From contig JAVSMU010000001.1 of assembly GCA_032027045.1 (NCBI GenBank), positions 1,058,646-1,122,645 on the forward strand: a DNA stretch of 64,000 nt, written 5' to 3'. Numbering within the stretch: the first letter of the stretch is position 1; each line of letters starts with the position of its first letter. Shown here in pieces: positions 53,809 to 62,797 of the stretch. Below the pieces are notes generated by a model that did not search any database, was not told where the DNA came from, and saw only the letters and a program-made list of their open reading frames with translations. Source of the stretch: Truepera sp. GTDB lineage: Bacteria; Deinococcota; Deinococci; Deinococcales; Trueperaceae. The position numbers were made by a program, and so were the translations under genes.

Positions 53809-54596
53809 ACGTCTACAGGATCGAGGGCCTGACGGGCGAGGCGGTGGAACTGGCGGCGCTGTGGGACCTGGGGTGCCTCGGCGTTCAGGAGGAGGAGGGC
53901 CCGGGTGGCCTCGCCTTACTGGCTTACTTCGAGGAGAAGCGAGCCCTGCCCGTACCCGGAGAGTGGTTGGAGCTGCCGGACGTGGATTACGTCGCTAGGT
54001 ACCAGGCGGGCCTCGGGCCGGTGCGCTTCGGGCGGCTGGTGGTGGCGCCGAGCCATAGCCGGGTAGAGCTGGTGGCGGGCGAGCTGGCCTTGTGGCTCGA
54101 TCCCGGCTCCGCCTTCGGCACCGGGCACCACGAGACCACGGCCATGGCCCTGACGGCCCTCACGCGCCTGGACCTCGCGGGGAAGAGCGTGCTCGACGTC
54201 GGTGCGGGCAGCGGCCTGCTGGCGATAGCCGCAGATCGGCTGGGGGCGGAGCACGCCTACGGGGTCGACAACGACGTGGCCACGATCGGCGTGGCGAGGG
54301 AGAACGCGGCGCGCAACTCCTCACGGGCCCGGTTCGCGCCTGGCACGCTGGACACGCCCGGCTTGCCCGGGCACTTCGACGTGGTCGTGGCCAACCTCTA
54401 CGCCGAGCTTCACCGGAGCCTGTTCCCCACCTACGTGAGCAGGGTCGTGGCAGGCGGCCGTCTGATCCTCAGCGGCATCTTGGCCCAGCGCAGGCAGCTG
54501 GTGGAAGAGGCCGCGCCGCCGTCCGCCGAACTGGTGGGGGAGGACCGGGCGGGCGACTGGTTGCTGCTCGAGTACGAGGTTGAGGGGCCGCGGTGA
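53805..54596 (+). CDS. prmA: ribosomal protein L11 methyltransferase
   Basis: 263 residues. An N-terminal L11-recognition domain precedes an SAM-dependent methyltransferase. DPGSAFGTGHHETT, VLDVGAGSGLLAIAADRLGA and VVANLYAELH (in place of NILA) are the family motifs. It starts at TTG in a 4-bp overlap with the fusion gene and overlaps rsmE by 4 bp, so this is an operon. The NLYAE variant leaves open a different protein substrate. Confidence 0.88.
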   Translation: MNVYRIEGLTGEAVELAALWDLGCLGVQEEEGPGGLALLAYFEEKRALPVPGEWLELPDVDYVARYQAGLGPVRFGRLVVAPSHSRVELVAGELALWLDPGSAFGTGHHETTAMALTALTRLDLAGKSVLDVGAGSGLLAIAADRLGAEHAYGVDNDVATIGVARENAARNSSRARFAPGTLDTPGLPGHFDVVVANLYAELHRSLFPTYVSRVVAGGRLILSGILAQRRQLVEEAAPPSAELVGEDRAGDWLLLEYEVEGPR

Positions 54597-55396
54597 GGCT
54601 CACCCGGGTGCTCGTGACTGAGTTGCGCACCGGCGAGGTGGTGCTGAGGGGGTCCGAGGCGCATCACTTGAGAGACGTGCTCAGGCTGGTTCCGGGGGCG
54701 CCCGTGGAGGCGTTCGACGGGCGCGGGAGCGTGGCCGAGGGCCGCGTCACGGCCGCCGACAAGGGCGGCGTCGTGCTCGAACTGGGTGAACCCCGCCATA
54801 GCCGTGCCGAACCGGGCTTGACGGTGACGGTGGCCGTCGCGCTGCTCAAGGGCGACAAGCTGGCCGGCGTGGTGAGGCAGTGCACCGAGCTGGGCGCGGA
54901 CCGCTTCGTGCTGCTCCAGACCCGCCACGCCGACGTGACTTCGCTGTCGGTGGCGAAGCGTCAGCGGCTTCAGCACGTGGCGGCGGAGGCCGCCAGGCAG
55001 AGCGAGCGGGCGCGCGTGCCGAGCATCGAGGGACCCGTGCAGTTGGGTCGCCTCGAGTGGGAGGGGGTCGCCATCGTGGCCGACCCCCGCGCGCCGCTGG
55101 CGTTGAGCGCCGCGCTGGGGACGCCTGGGGCCCGCGAACGCTTGACGCTCGTCACGGGCCCGGAGGGCGGCCTGGCCGCCAGCGAGGTCATGGAGTTGGT
55201 CGACCGGGGAGCCGTTGCCGCGAGCCTCGGTCCGCGCATCCTGCGCGCCGAGACGGCACCGGTTGCTCTGGCGGCGGTTGCGCTGTTGCGCGAGGCCGGT
55301 GAGTCGGCTCGCGAGGTGGAGGCCCCGGAGCCTGGCCGGGAGGACAACGCCCGTGAGCCGGTTCGGGAGGGCGAGGCCCTTGAATCCTCGCGCTAG
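54593..55396 (+). CDS. rsmE: 16S rRNA (uracil-1498-N3)-methyltransferase
   Basis: 267 residues, SPOUT (knotted) methyltransferase with an N-terminal PUA-like domain. Seen: GSEAHHLRDVLRLVPG, ALLKGDKLAGVVRQCTELGA, AAEAARQSERARVP, TGPEGGL and SLGPRILRAETA, which form the SAM knot. The C-terminal 35 residues are an acidic Glu/Arg-rich extra tail. GTG start. Confidence 0.94.
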   Translation: MRLTRVLVTELRTGEVVLRGSEAHHLRDVLRLVPGAPVEAFDGRGSVAEGRVTAADKGGVVLELGEPRHSRAEPGLTVTVAVALLKGDKLAGVVRQCTELGADRFVLLQTRHADVTSLSVAKRQRLQHVAAEAARQSERARVPSIEGPVQLGRLEWEGVAIVADPRAPLALSAALGTPGARERLTLVTGPEGGLAASEVMELVDRGAVAASLGPRILRAETAPVALAAVALLREAGESAREVEAPEPGREDNAREPVREGEALESSR

Positions 55397-55790
55397 GGCT
55401 CACCCCGCGAGGACGCTGGCTCTCGCCATCGGCACCCTCGTCGTGGTGGTCGCCTGCAGCCCCCTCTACATCCCGTTGGTGCCGGACGATGGGCTGCCCG
55501 CACCGCACCCCACGCGGCTGAGCGGCGACAGCTCCCTGGCCCTGAACGACGATGGTCGGCCACGCCTCGAGTTGGAGGTGCTCGACGTGCCTGCCGCCGG
55601 CTGGTTGGCGGTGCAGTGGCTGGGGCCCGACGGGCGCGAGGCCGCCTCGGAAAGCGTTCGCGTGGAACCGGGCGCCGCCAAGGCGGTGTTCGAGCTGCCC
55701 GCCGACGTGCCCCTGCGGCCCGGCGAGTGGCGAGCGGTGGTGTCTTACGGCGACGCCCTCCTGCGACAGTTCCTCCTCACGGTTCCCTGA
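55380..55790 (+). CDS. small exported lipoprotein of unknown function
   Basis: 136 residues from TTG 55380, which has a G-rich AGG ribosome region just upstream and overlaps rsmE by 17 bp. The N-terminus RARAHPARTLALAIGTLVVV is a signal peptide ending in the lipobox VVACS. The mature part is beta-rich (LELEVLDVPAAGWLAVQWLG, VFELPADVPLRPGEWRAVV) and resembles an immunoglobulin-like or periplasmic binding fold, but I recognise no family. It closes the operon. Confidence 0.65.
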   Translation: MNPRARAHPARTLALAIGTLVVVVACSPLYIPLVPDDGLPAPHPTRLSGDSSLALNDDGRPRLELEVLDVPAAGWLAVQWLGPDGREAASESVRVEPGAAKAVFELPADVPLRPGEWRAVVSYGDALLRQFLLTVP

Positions 55791-55816
55791 GCCCCGCAAG
55801 ACAGGATCCGAGCGAG

Positions 55817-55845
55817 GCGGGCGCGGTCCTCGGGGCCGCGCCCGC
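55817..55845. terminator. bidirectional hairpin between convergent operons
   Basis: GCGGGCGCGG (55817-55826) and CCGCGCCCGC (55836-55845) form a perfect 10-bp stem with a 9-nt loop between the lipoprotein gene and secDF. There is no T-run on either side, so any termination would be inefficient or Rho-assisted. An 11-bp direct repeat GCGCCCGGCCT lies between here and secDF. Confidence 0.5.
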
Positions 55846-55939
55846 TGTGATCGTGCCCGCTTGAATGCGCCCGGCCTGACCGCATTCGCTTGATCGCGCC
55901 CGGCCTCAACTGACTGGGTAGATGGGCGGGCGCCAGTCG

Positions 55940-58141
55940 TCAGGCCTTGGCGAACTTCTTGTGCCGCGTCTGATCGTGGCGGTGCTGCTGCCACTCGCGC
56001 ACCCACACGATGACGGGCGATACCAGGAAGATGCTGGAGAAGGTGCCGACCCCGATGCCCACCAGGAGAGTGATGCTGAAGCCGCGGAGGACGCTGCCCC
56101 CGAAGAACAGCAGCGCCAGGACCGGCAGCAGCGTGGTGGCCGAGGTGGCCACCGTGCGCGTGAGGGTCTGGTTCACCGCGAGGTTGACGAGCTCCCGGTA
56201 CGACTTGTTGCGGATGACGCGCACGTTCTCCCGGATGCGGTCCGAGATGATGATCGAGTCGTTGAGGGAGTAGCCGACCACGAACAGCAGGGCCGCGAGC
56301 ACCGGGATGGAGAACTCGATGCCGAACAGCGCCTGCACCCCCATGGTGATGGCCACGTCGTGCGCGCTTGCGAGCACGACCGCCAGGGCCACGACCCAGT
56401 TTGGCCAGAAGCGCCAGGCGAGGTACGCCAGCACGAGCAGCAGGGCGACGACGACGGCCATGATGGCGCCGCGCCTCAAGTCGGCGCCGACGGACGGCCC
56501 CACGAAGTCGGACGATAGCTTGGTGCTGCCCGTCGCGGCGGCGAGCTTCATGGCGAAGTCGTCGCTGGACGACTGAGACTCGTTACCGAGCCCCACGCGC
56601 ACCGACACCTGGCGCGAGCCGTCGGCGGCCTTCTCGCTCGACTCGACGATGGTGGCGCCCTCGCCGGTCACGCCGGGGAAGCCGAGCTCGTCGATGGTGC
56701 GCCGGATGTCCGTGATCGTGGTGCTCGCCGGCACCTCCAGGAGCGTGCTGGAGCCGCCCGTGAAGTCGGTCGAGAGGTTGAGGCCCGCCACGCTCGTGTA
56801 GACGATGGCCGCCACCGCCAGCAGACCGGTCGAGATGACCAGCGGCCTGGCGCGCTCCACCGGACGCAGGCCGCGCACCTCCCAACCCTTGGACATGTAG
56901 GTGCGGTCGCTCTTCAGCGCGAACAGCCCGAGCACGTACGGCACGACGACCGTGTTGACGAACACGGAGGCCACGATGCCGACGGCCAGCGTGATGGCGA
57001 AGCCGCGCACCGGGCCCGTCGTGTACTGGTAGAGGGCGAGCGCGGCGAGCAGCGTGGTGATGTTGGCGTCGATGATGGCGGAAAGCGAGTTGCCGAAGCC
57101 GCGCTTCATCGAGACGCGTAGGCCGCGCCCCTCGCGTAACTCCTCGCGGATGCGCTCGAACGAGATGACGTTGCCGTCCACGGCGGCCCCGATGGTCAGC
57201 ACGAGGCCGGCGAGGCCGGGGAGGGTGAGCGCGGCGCCGAGGCCGGCCAACACGGCGAAGATGAACAGCATCGCCAGCAGCACGCCGAACGACAGCACGC
57301 CACCGAAGAGCGGGCCGTAGTAGAGGAGGACGGCGAGGATGACGAGGGCGCCGCCGACGATCGCGGCCGTGGTCCCCTTGTTGATCGAGTCCTGGCCGAG
57401 CGTCGGGCCGATCGAACGCACCTCGTCGACCTTGAGGCTGATCGGCAGGCTCCCGGAGCGCAGCACGACGGCGATGTCGGTTGCCTCATCCAAGGAGTCG
57501 ATACCCGTGATCTGGCCGGAGTCGGAGATGCGCGACTGCAGCGTGGGGGCGGTGACGATGCGGCCGTCGAGGACGATGGCCATCCGGCGGCCTACGTTGC
57601 TCCCGGTGAAGTTCCCGAACGCCTGCACGTCCGCGGGCCTGATGCCGAAGACGACCACGGGGCCGGACGGCGCCCCCGGCACCTGCTGGAACTGGGCGCT
57701 GGCGGTCTGTACGATCTCGCCCGTGAAGGCCGCCGGCTCGAGGTCGTCCAGCGTGAGGGCGCTGGTGGGAAGGGAGTTCGCTTCGGCCTTCACGATGCGG
57801 AACTCGAGCACCGCCTGCTGGCCGATCAGGTCGAGGGCCCGCTGCTGGTCCTCGGAGGTGAGGCCGGGCAGCTCGACGCCGATCTTGTGGTTCCCGATCG
57901 TGGTCACGAGCGCCTCGGCGACGCCGAACTGGTTGACGCGGTTCTCGACGATGTTGCGGGCGGTGGCGAGGTCCTCCGGGTCGGGGTTGGGGACGTCGGC
58001 CACCAGCGTCACGCGCAGGCCGCCCTGCAGGTCGAGGCCGAGCTTGAGGGCGGGCCCCGGGCTCCAGGGCTGCCATAGGAACAGGACTGACAGGACGACG
58101 AGCGCCAACAGCGCTGCGCCGGTGAATACGCGGTTGTTCAT
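55940..58141 (-). CDS. secDF: protein translocase SecDF, single-chain fusion
   Basis: 733 residues with twelve predicted membrane segments. SecDF uses the proton gradient to pull proteins through SecYEG. The SecD half has LKLGLDLQGGLRVTLVADV, the large P1 domain and LTLPGLAGLVLTIGAAVDGN with FERIREELREG; the SecF half begins near residue 430 and has FTGGSS, SLNDSIIISDRIREN and TLTRTVATSATTLLPV. The single chain matches the Thermus arrangement. Last gene of the rimP-to-secDF operon; a GGAG site precedes ATG 58141. Confidence 0.97.
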   Translation of the reverse strand: MNNRVFTGAALLALVVLSVLFLWQPWSPGPALKLGLDLQGGLRVTLVADVPNPDPEDLATARNIVENRVNQFGVAEALVTTIGNHKIGVELPGLTSEDQQRALDLIGQQAVLEFRIVKAEANSLPTSALTLDDLEPAAFTGEIVQTASAQFQQVPGAPSGPVVVFGIRPADVQAFGNFTGSNVGRRMAIVLDGRIVTAPTLQSRISDSGQITGIDSLDEATDIAVVLRSGSLPISLKVDEVRSIGPTLGQDSINKGTTAAIVGGALVILAVLLYYGPLFGGVLSFGVLLAMLFIFAVLAGLGAALTLPGLAGLVLTIGAAVDGNVISFERIREELREGRGLRVSMKRGFGNSLSAIIDANITTLLAALALYQYTTGPVRGFAITLAVGIVASVFVNTVVVPYVLGLFALKSDRTYMSKGWEVRGLRPVERARPLVISTGLLAVAAIVYTSVAGLNLSTDFTGGSSTLLEVPASTTITDIRRTIDELGFPGVTGEGATIVESSEKAADGSRQVSVRVGLGNESQSSSDDFAMKLAAATGSTKLSSDFVGPSVGADLRRGAIMAVVVALLLVLAYLAWRFWPNWVVALAVVLASAHDVAITMGVQALFGIEFSIPVLAALLFVVGYSLNDSIIISDRIRENVRVIRNKSYRELVNLAVNQTLTRTVATSATTLLPVLALLFFGGSVLRGFSITLLVGIGVGTFSSIFLVSPVIVWVREWQQHRHDQTRHKKFAKA

Positions 58142-58208
58142 CAGGCTCCAAACGGTACTAGTCGATCAGGAAGGGTGGTTGAGTGGCGTGAGGGCAGCGG
58201 CCGCCGGG

Positions 58209-58577
58209 TCAACCGCCCTCCAACTCGAGCCGCCCCAGTGCCACGAGCCTGGCGCGCCTGGGTAGCGTCGACGCGGGCCGCTCGCGGGTGCGCAGTGGTC
58301 GCAGTTGGACGCGGCGCGCGGCCACGAGCGCGTTGGGAAGAACCAACAGCACCCCGGTAGCTGGGGCCGGCAGCCGCGCGCCGCCCTCCACCATGATCAG
58401 GACGGGCGCGCTCATGCCGCCTTCTGGCCCGCCTGCCGGTGCGGAGGCCCGGGCCAGCGAGTGGCTGAGGGGCAAGGGCAGGAGAGCCAGCGTGAACGCC
58501 AGCGCCAGCGGCGCCCAGTAGGGCCGACTCCTGAACCACCAGGACCGCCCGGGCGTGCCCGCTCGCCGCTCGTGCAT
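58209..58577 (-). CDS. small exported or membrane-anchored hypothetical protein
   Basis: 122 residues. The ATG overlaps the infB stop by one base (TGATG), which argues for a real coupled gene. A basic N-terminus (HERRAGTPGRSWWFRSR) is followed by a hydrophobic segment (WAPLALAFTLALLPLPLSHS) that is a signal peptide or anchor. The rest is short, Arg- and Leu-rich with no cysteine and no recognised family. It lies between infB and secDF, 67 bp before the latter. Confidence 0.55.
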   Translation of the reverse strand: MHERRAGTPGRSWWFRSRPYWAPLALAFTLALLPLPLSHSLARASAPAGGPEGGMSAPVLIMVEGGARLPAPATGVLLVLPNALVAARRVQLRPLRTRERPASTLPRRARLVALGRLELEGG

Positions 58578-60448
58578 CAGACCGCTTGCACCTCGACCAT
58601 GTCGTAGGCCTCGATGATGTCGCCCTCTTGCACGTTGTCGTAGTTCTGGAGGCTGATGCCGCACTCGTAGCCGGTGGTCACCTCGCGCACGTCGTCCTTG
58701 AAGCGCCGCAGGCCCGAGATCGAGCCCTTGTACACCTCCTTGCCGTTGCGCGAGATGCGCGCCTTGGCGCCGCGCCGCACCACGCCGTCGGTGACGTACG
58801 AGCCGGCGATGTTGCCGGAGCGGGGCACGCGGATGACCTGGCGCACCTCGGCGTGGCCGAGCACGCGCTCCTCGAACTCCGGCTCGATCTGGCCGCGCAC
58901 CATGCGCTCCACGTCGGCGACGAGTTCGTAGATGATGCGGTAGCTCTTCACCGGGATCCCCAGGCGTTCCGCCGACTTGAGCACGCTGCCGGGGGCCGTC
59001 ACGCCGAACGACAAGACCGAAGCGTTGGCCGTGGAGGCCAGCAGCAGGTCCGACTCGGTGGGGGCACCGACCTCGGCCAGCATCACCTCGATGTCGACCT
59101 CCTCGGTAGCCTCAGACTCCTTCTCGAGAACCCCCTTGATGGCCTCGAGGGTCCCCTGCGTGTCGGCGCGCAGGAGGATGTTGATGGTCTTCTTGGTGGG
59201 TTGGCCGAACAGGTCGGCCAGCGTGAGGCCCTTCTTGCCGATGGACTCGCGCTCGAGTTCCTGCCGCTCGTCGCGCCGCGCCGCCGCCGCCGCCTTGGCG
59301 GTGGCCTCGTCGGCCACGGCCTCGACGGTGTCGCCGGCGTGGGGCTGTTCGGAGAAGCCGAGGAGCTGCACGGGCATGGCGGGGTAGGCCTTGGCGATGG
59401 TCGCGCCGGTGTAGTCCGTTAGGCGCCGGACCTTCGCCCACGACTCGCCCGAGACCACGTAGTCGGCCACCTTGAGCTCGCCCTCTTGCACCAGCACTGT
59501 CACGAGGACCCCGGCGCGCTTGTCGAGGACCGACTCGATGATGACGCCTTTCGCGAAGCCGGTGTTGGCGGCGCGCAGGTCCTCGACCTCGGCCACCAGC
59601 GAGAGCATCTCCAGGAGGTCGTCGATGCCCTGGCCGCTGCGGGCGCTCAGCTCGACCGTGATGGTCTCGCCGCCGTACTCCTCGGGGATGAGCCCTGCCT
59701 GCATGAGGTCCTGCTTGACCTTCTCGACGTTGGCCTGCGGCAGGTCGACCTTGTTGATGGCGACCACGATCGGTACCCCGGCGGCCTTGGCGTGCGCTAT
59801 CGCCTCGCGCGTCTGCGGCATCACCGAGTCGTCGGCCGCCACCACGATGACCGCGATGTCGGTGGCGTTGGCGCCACGCTGGCGGATGGTGGTGAACGCC
59901 TCGTGGCCGGGGGTATCGAGGAAGGTCACGACGCCGTGCGGGGTCTGGGCCTGGTAGGCGCCGATGTGCTGCGTGATGCCGCCCGCCTCGCGCTCCGCCA
60001 CGCGCGACTTGCGGATGGCGTCGAGCAGTGAGGTCTTGCCGTGGTCGACGTGGCCCATGACGGTCACGACGGGGGCGCGCCGGGGCAGGCTCTCCTTCGC
60101 GGGCGCCTTCGCCTTGGACTTGGCGGGCGCCGGTTCTGCCTTGGCCCCCTTGCCGGCGGCGGGTTCCGCGGTGGCGACCTTGCCGGGCTTCGCCGCCTTG
60201 GCGGCCTTCGCCTCGGGCGTTAGCTTCGCCGCTGCCGCCTCGGGCTTCTCGGCGGCGGGCGCGGGCGACTCTACTGCCGTAGCGGTGTCACCCGCGACGA
60301 GCTGGCGCACCGTGTCGGCCGTTTCGGCGTCGAGGGTGCTGGAGTGGGACTTGTACTCCACGCCGATCTCGTCGAGGATCGCCAGCAGGGCCTTGTTCTC
60401 TATCCCAAGGTCCCTGGCTAGCTGGTAGATTCGGACTTTCTCTGACAT
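58577..60448 (-). CDS. infB: translation initiation factor IF-2
   Basis: 623 residues, a short-form IF-2. The N-terminal winged domain ([20 protein letters not shown]) is followed by an Ala/Lys/Pro-rich linker to residue 125, then the G domain with [17 protein letters not shown], the switch [18 protein letters not shown] and NKVDLP, then domains II-IV. It places fMet-tRNA on the 30S. The ylxR stop is adjacent upstream with no gap. Confidence 0.97.
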   Translation of the reverse strand: MSEKVRIYQLARDLGIENKALLAILDEIGVEYKSHSSTLDAETADTVRQLVAGDTATAVESPAPAAEKPEAAAAKLTPEAKAAKAAKPGKVATAEPAAGKGAKAEPAPAKSKAKAPAKESLPRRAPVVTVMGHVDHGKTSLLDAIRKSRVAEREAGGITQHIGAYQAQTPHGVVTFLDTPGHEAFTTIRQRGANATDIAVIVVAADDSVMPQTREAIAHAKAAGVPIVVAINKVDLPQANVEKVKQDLMQAGLIPEEYGGETITVELSARSGQGIDDLLEMLSLVAEVEDLRAANTGFAKGVIIESVLDKRAGVLVTVLVQEGELKVADYVVSGESWAKVRRLTDYTGATIAKAYPAMPVQLLGFSEQPHAGDTVEAVADEATAKAAAAARRDERQELERESIGKKGLTLADLFGQPTKKTINILLRADTQGTLEAIKGVLEKESEATEEVDIEVMLAEVGAPTESDLLLASTANASVLSFGVTAPGSVLKSAERLGIPVKSYRIIYELVADVERMVRGQIEPEFEERVLGHAEVRQVIRVPRSGNIAGSYVTDGVVRRGAKARISRNGKEVYKGSISGLRRFKDDVREVTTGYECGISLQNYDNVQEGDIIEAYDMVEVQAV

Positions 60449-60757
60449 TCAAGCCTCCGAGGCGGGGTTCCCCGCGGTGCCTGGGGCGGTTCGGGGAGTG
60501 TGTGGGGGGAGGGCTGCTAGGAGCCCCCTCACCTGCTGCGCGTGGCCCTTGAAGGCCTGGCGCAGGCGTTTCTCGTTAGGTTCGGCGGCGCATTCGGCAC
60601 AGATCCAGGTGCCACGCCCACCGAGCCTGCGGCCGGGGTCGAGCCGGTAGCCGTCGTCTTGCCTGACCAGCCGCAACAGTTGCGACTGGGGCGCCACCTT
60701 GCGGCAGACGGCGCAGCGGCGTAGTGGGACGTGGCGGGTGCGGGCCTCGGCCGTCAT
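60449..60757 (-). CDS. ylxR: YlxR (RnpM) RNA-binding protein
   Basis: 102 residues. The family fold is recognised from RTRHVPLRRCAVCRKVAP, LLRLVR, and the GRGTWICAEC segment before the helix LRQAFKGHAQQV. Cysteines occur as CAVC and CAEC. The Bacillus homologue binds RNA and modulates RNase P. Position between nusA and infB is the conserved one. Its C-terminal tail is Pro/Thr-rich. Confidence 0.93.
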   Translation of the reverse strand: MTAEARTRHVPLRRCAVCRKVAPQSQLLRLVRQDDGYRLDPGRRLGGRGTWICAECAAEPNEKRLRQAFKGHAQQVRGLLAALPPHTPRTAPGTAGNPASEA

Positions 60758-60765
60758 CGGAACGC

Positions 60766-62025
60766 TCAGTTCTCCCCTTCGTCGGTGCCCGAGCGCACGG
60801 CTGCTTCTTCTTCGGCCTCGGAGGCCGCCGGCTCCGGCGCTGCCCCCGACCCGGTGGTGGCCCCTTCCGCCGTCCCCTCCGCCTGCTCCGACGCCTGGCT
60901 GAAGAGGGCGTCGAACGCGGAGTGGGTGCGTTCGGGTTGGGCCGTGTCGGCGCTCCTGGAAGCAGCGGCCTGGAAGGCGGCGTCGAAGTCGGACACCGAT
61001 TCCGAGCCCTGCAGGTCGATCTTGTAACCGGTCAGCTTCGCCGCCAGGCGGACGTTCTGGCCCGACTTGCCGATGGCCAGCGAGAGCTGGTCGGAGCCGA
61101 CGATCACCCGCGCCGCCTTGGCCTCGGTGTCTATCTCTATGCTCCCGACCTTGGCGGGCGACAGGGCGTTGCGGATGAACTCGCGGGGGTTCGAGTCGTA
61201 CTGGATTATGTCCACCCGCTCGCGCTGCAACTCCGCGGTGACGGCCTGGATGCGGCTGCCGCGGTGGCCGATGCAGGCGCCGATCGGGTCGACGTTGGGG
61301 TTGTTGGAGCTGACGGCGACCTTGGAGCGCTGGCCGGCCTCGCGGGCGATGGCCCGCAGCTCGACCGTTCCGTCGGCCACCTCGGGGATCTCCTGGCGCA
61401 TGAGGTACTCGAGCAACTCGGGTGCGGCGCGAGACACGTGGATTGAAGGGCCGCGGGGGCTCAGTTCGACGTTCTGCACGTAGACCTTGAGGCGCATGCC
61501 GACCATGTAGCGTTCGCCCTGGATCTGTTCCTTGGCGGGCATGATGGCCTCGCCGCGGCCCAGGTCCACGAAGACGTTGCGCTTGTTGTCGGTGCGGGCC
61601 ACGACGCCGGTCATGATGTCGCCGGCACGGTCCTTGTACTCCTCGAAGACGTACTCGCGCTCGGCCTCGCGGATCTTCTGCGTGATCACCTGCTTGGTGG
61701 TCTGCACCGCGATGCGCGTGAACTTCTCCGGGTCGACCGGGAACTCCATCTCCATGCCCACCTCGACCTCGTCGTCGAGGTCGAGGGCGTCCGCCAGGAG
61801 GATCTCCTTGGCCTCGTCCTCCACCGTCTCGACGACCCGGCGGATGATCATGATGTCCATCTCACCCGACTCGGGGTCGAGGTCGACCTCGATCTGATGG
61901 CCGGGCATGACGTTGCGCTCGAAGGCCTGGCTGAGCGCGTCTTCGAGGTCGGTAAGCAACTTTTCCTTGTCGAGGTTGCGCTCGGCAGCCAAGAGGTTGA
62001 GCGCGTCGACGAACTCTTTATTCAT
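60766..62025 (-). CDS. nusA: transcription termination/antitermination factor NusA
   Basis: 419 residues. The N-terminal polymerase-binding domain starts MNKEFVDALNLLAAERNLDK; the S1 domain has GDIMTGVVARTDNKRNVFVD; the two KH domains contain NVDPIGACIGHRGSRIQAV and the SLAIGKSGQNVRLAAKLTGY segment. The tail after residue 350 is Ala/Glu/Ser-rich and acidic instead of the C-terminal repeats found in gamma-proteobacteria. It sits downstream of three hairpins after rimP. Confidence 0.97.
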   Translation of the reverse strand: MNKEFVDALNLLAAERNLDKEKLLTDLEDALSQAFERNVMPGHQIEVDLDPESGEMDIMIIRRVVETVEDEAKEILLADALDLDDEVEVGMEMEFPVDPEKFTRIAVQTTKQVITQKIREAEREYVFEEYKDRAGDIMTGVVARTDNKRNVFVDLGRGEAIMPAKEQIQGERYMVGMRLKVYVQNVELSPRGPSIHVSRAAPELLEYLMRQEIPEVADGTVELRAIAREAGQRSKVAVSSNNPNVDPIGACIGHRGSRIQAVTAELQRERVDIIQYDSNPREFIRNALSPAKVGSIEIDTEAKAARVIVGSDQLSLAIGKSGQNVRLAAKLTGYKIDLQGSESVSDFDAAFQAAASRSADTAQPERTHSAFDALFSQASEQAEGTAEGATTGSGAAPEPAASEAEEEAAVRSGTDEGEN

Positions 62026-62081
62026 CCAGTATCTCCCTACCTATTCAGTTGTGGCCGCTTGGCGCTGAGCCACGCGGCAGT

Positions 62082-62163
62082 CCCGCGCCGGGTACGCGGG
62101 CCTTCGTTACGGGTGCTCAGGGCGCCGGCGCCCTGAGCAAGGTTCCGCGGGCCCTTCCCGCGG
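62082..62163 (-). promoter_or_regulatory. three tandem hairpins between rimP and nusA
   Basis: In order: CCCGCG/CGCGGG at 62082-62100 with a 7-nt loop; a perfect 24-bp palindrome at 62115-62138 whose left half is GCTCAGGGCGCC; and CCGCGGG/CCCGCGG at 62145-62163 with a 5-nt loop. They fill most of the 143-bp gap. There is no T-run on either strand, so an RNA-processing or Nus-related role is more likely than simple termination. Confidence 0.5.
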
Positions 62164-62168
62164 GGCGC

Positions 62169-62612
62169 TCAACGCGGTGTATCGGGCCATTCGGCCAGCC
62201 GCGCTAGCTCCATCTGGGCCACGTTCACGACGCGCTCGGTGCCGGCTACGTCGATGGTGACGTCGTCACCGCTAACGCCCTCGATGCGCCCCTTGAACGT
62301 CTCGCCGGCCACGCGGAACTTGGCCAGTAGACCGTGGAAGCGCTCGAAATGGCGGGTCCGCAGCAGCGGCCTCTCCGCCCCCGGAGACTCGACGTCGAGC
62401 CGGTAGGGGGTGGTGAAGGGATCGAGCCGGTCGAGTTCCAAGCCGTAGACCGCGGAGGCCCGGGCCACGTCCTCGATGCCGACTACCCCTTCGTCGAGGC
62501 GGTCGATGCGAAGCAGCACGCGACGCGAGCGCCCGGAAGTGCTTACGGTAACCTCCAGCACTTCGTACCCGAGGGGGCCCAACACCTCGGCGGCTGCCTG
62601 CGCCAGATCCAT
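62169..62612 (-). CDS. rimP: ribosome maturation factor RimP
   Basis: 147 residues. RimP assists 30S assembly. LGPLGYEVLEVTVSTSGRSR, LRIDRLDEGVVGIEDVARAS and DVESPGAERPL are the family segments, followed by a C-terminal SH3-like domain with KGRIEGVSGDDVTIDV. ATG 62612 has GGGAGG 4 nt upstream. First gene of the rimP-nusA-ylxR-infB-secDF operon. Confidence 0.95.
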   Translation of the reverse strand: MDLAQAAAEVLGPLGYEVLEVTVSTSGRSRRVLLRIDRLDEGVVGIEDVARASAVYGLELDRLDPFTTPYRLDVESPGAERPLLRTRHFERFHGLLAKFRVAGETFKGRIEGVSGDDVTIDVAGTERVVNVAQMELARLAEWPDTPR

Positions 62613-62642
62613 GCTACCTCCCGTGCGCGGACTCCCCCAACG

Positions 62643-62671
62643 AAAAGGCGGTGGGCCAGAACCCACCCGCC
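62643..62671 (-). terminator. candidate attenuator in the rimP-nusA-infB leader
   Basis: On the minus strand GGCGGGTGGG (62671-62662) pairs with CCCACCGCC (62655-62647) with one bulged G and a 6-nt loop, followed by TTTTCGTT. It lies between the predicted start site near 62693 and rimP at 62612, so it can only act on this operon's own transcript. Confidence 0.55.
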
Positions 62672-62699
62672 GGTCCCGCCGGGACTTTGTCCACCGGCA

Positions 62700-62729
62700 A
62701 TCTTACCGCTCCGGCCCGCATTACCACAA
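62700..62729 (-). promoter_or_regulatory. candidate promoter of the rimP-nusA-infB operon
   Basis: On the minus strand TTGTGG (62729-62724) and TAAGAT (62705-62700) are separated by 18 bp. The leader to rimP is about 80 nt. Confidence 0.5.
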
Positions 62730-62785
62730 GGGCCGAGCAAGCGTCGGTGCGCCTTCCGCCCACGCCAGGCATGGGCGTCGGGTCT

Positions 62786-62791
62786 TACAAT
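62786..62791 (+). promoter_or_regulatory. -10 element TACAAT of a leaderless hypothetical gene
   Basis: TACAAT is followed by 6 nt and the GTG at 62798. Confidence 0.6.
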
Positions 62792-62797
62792 CGCACG

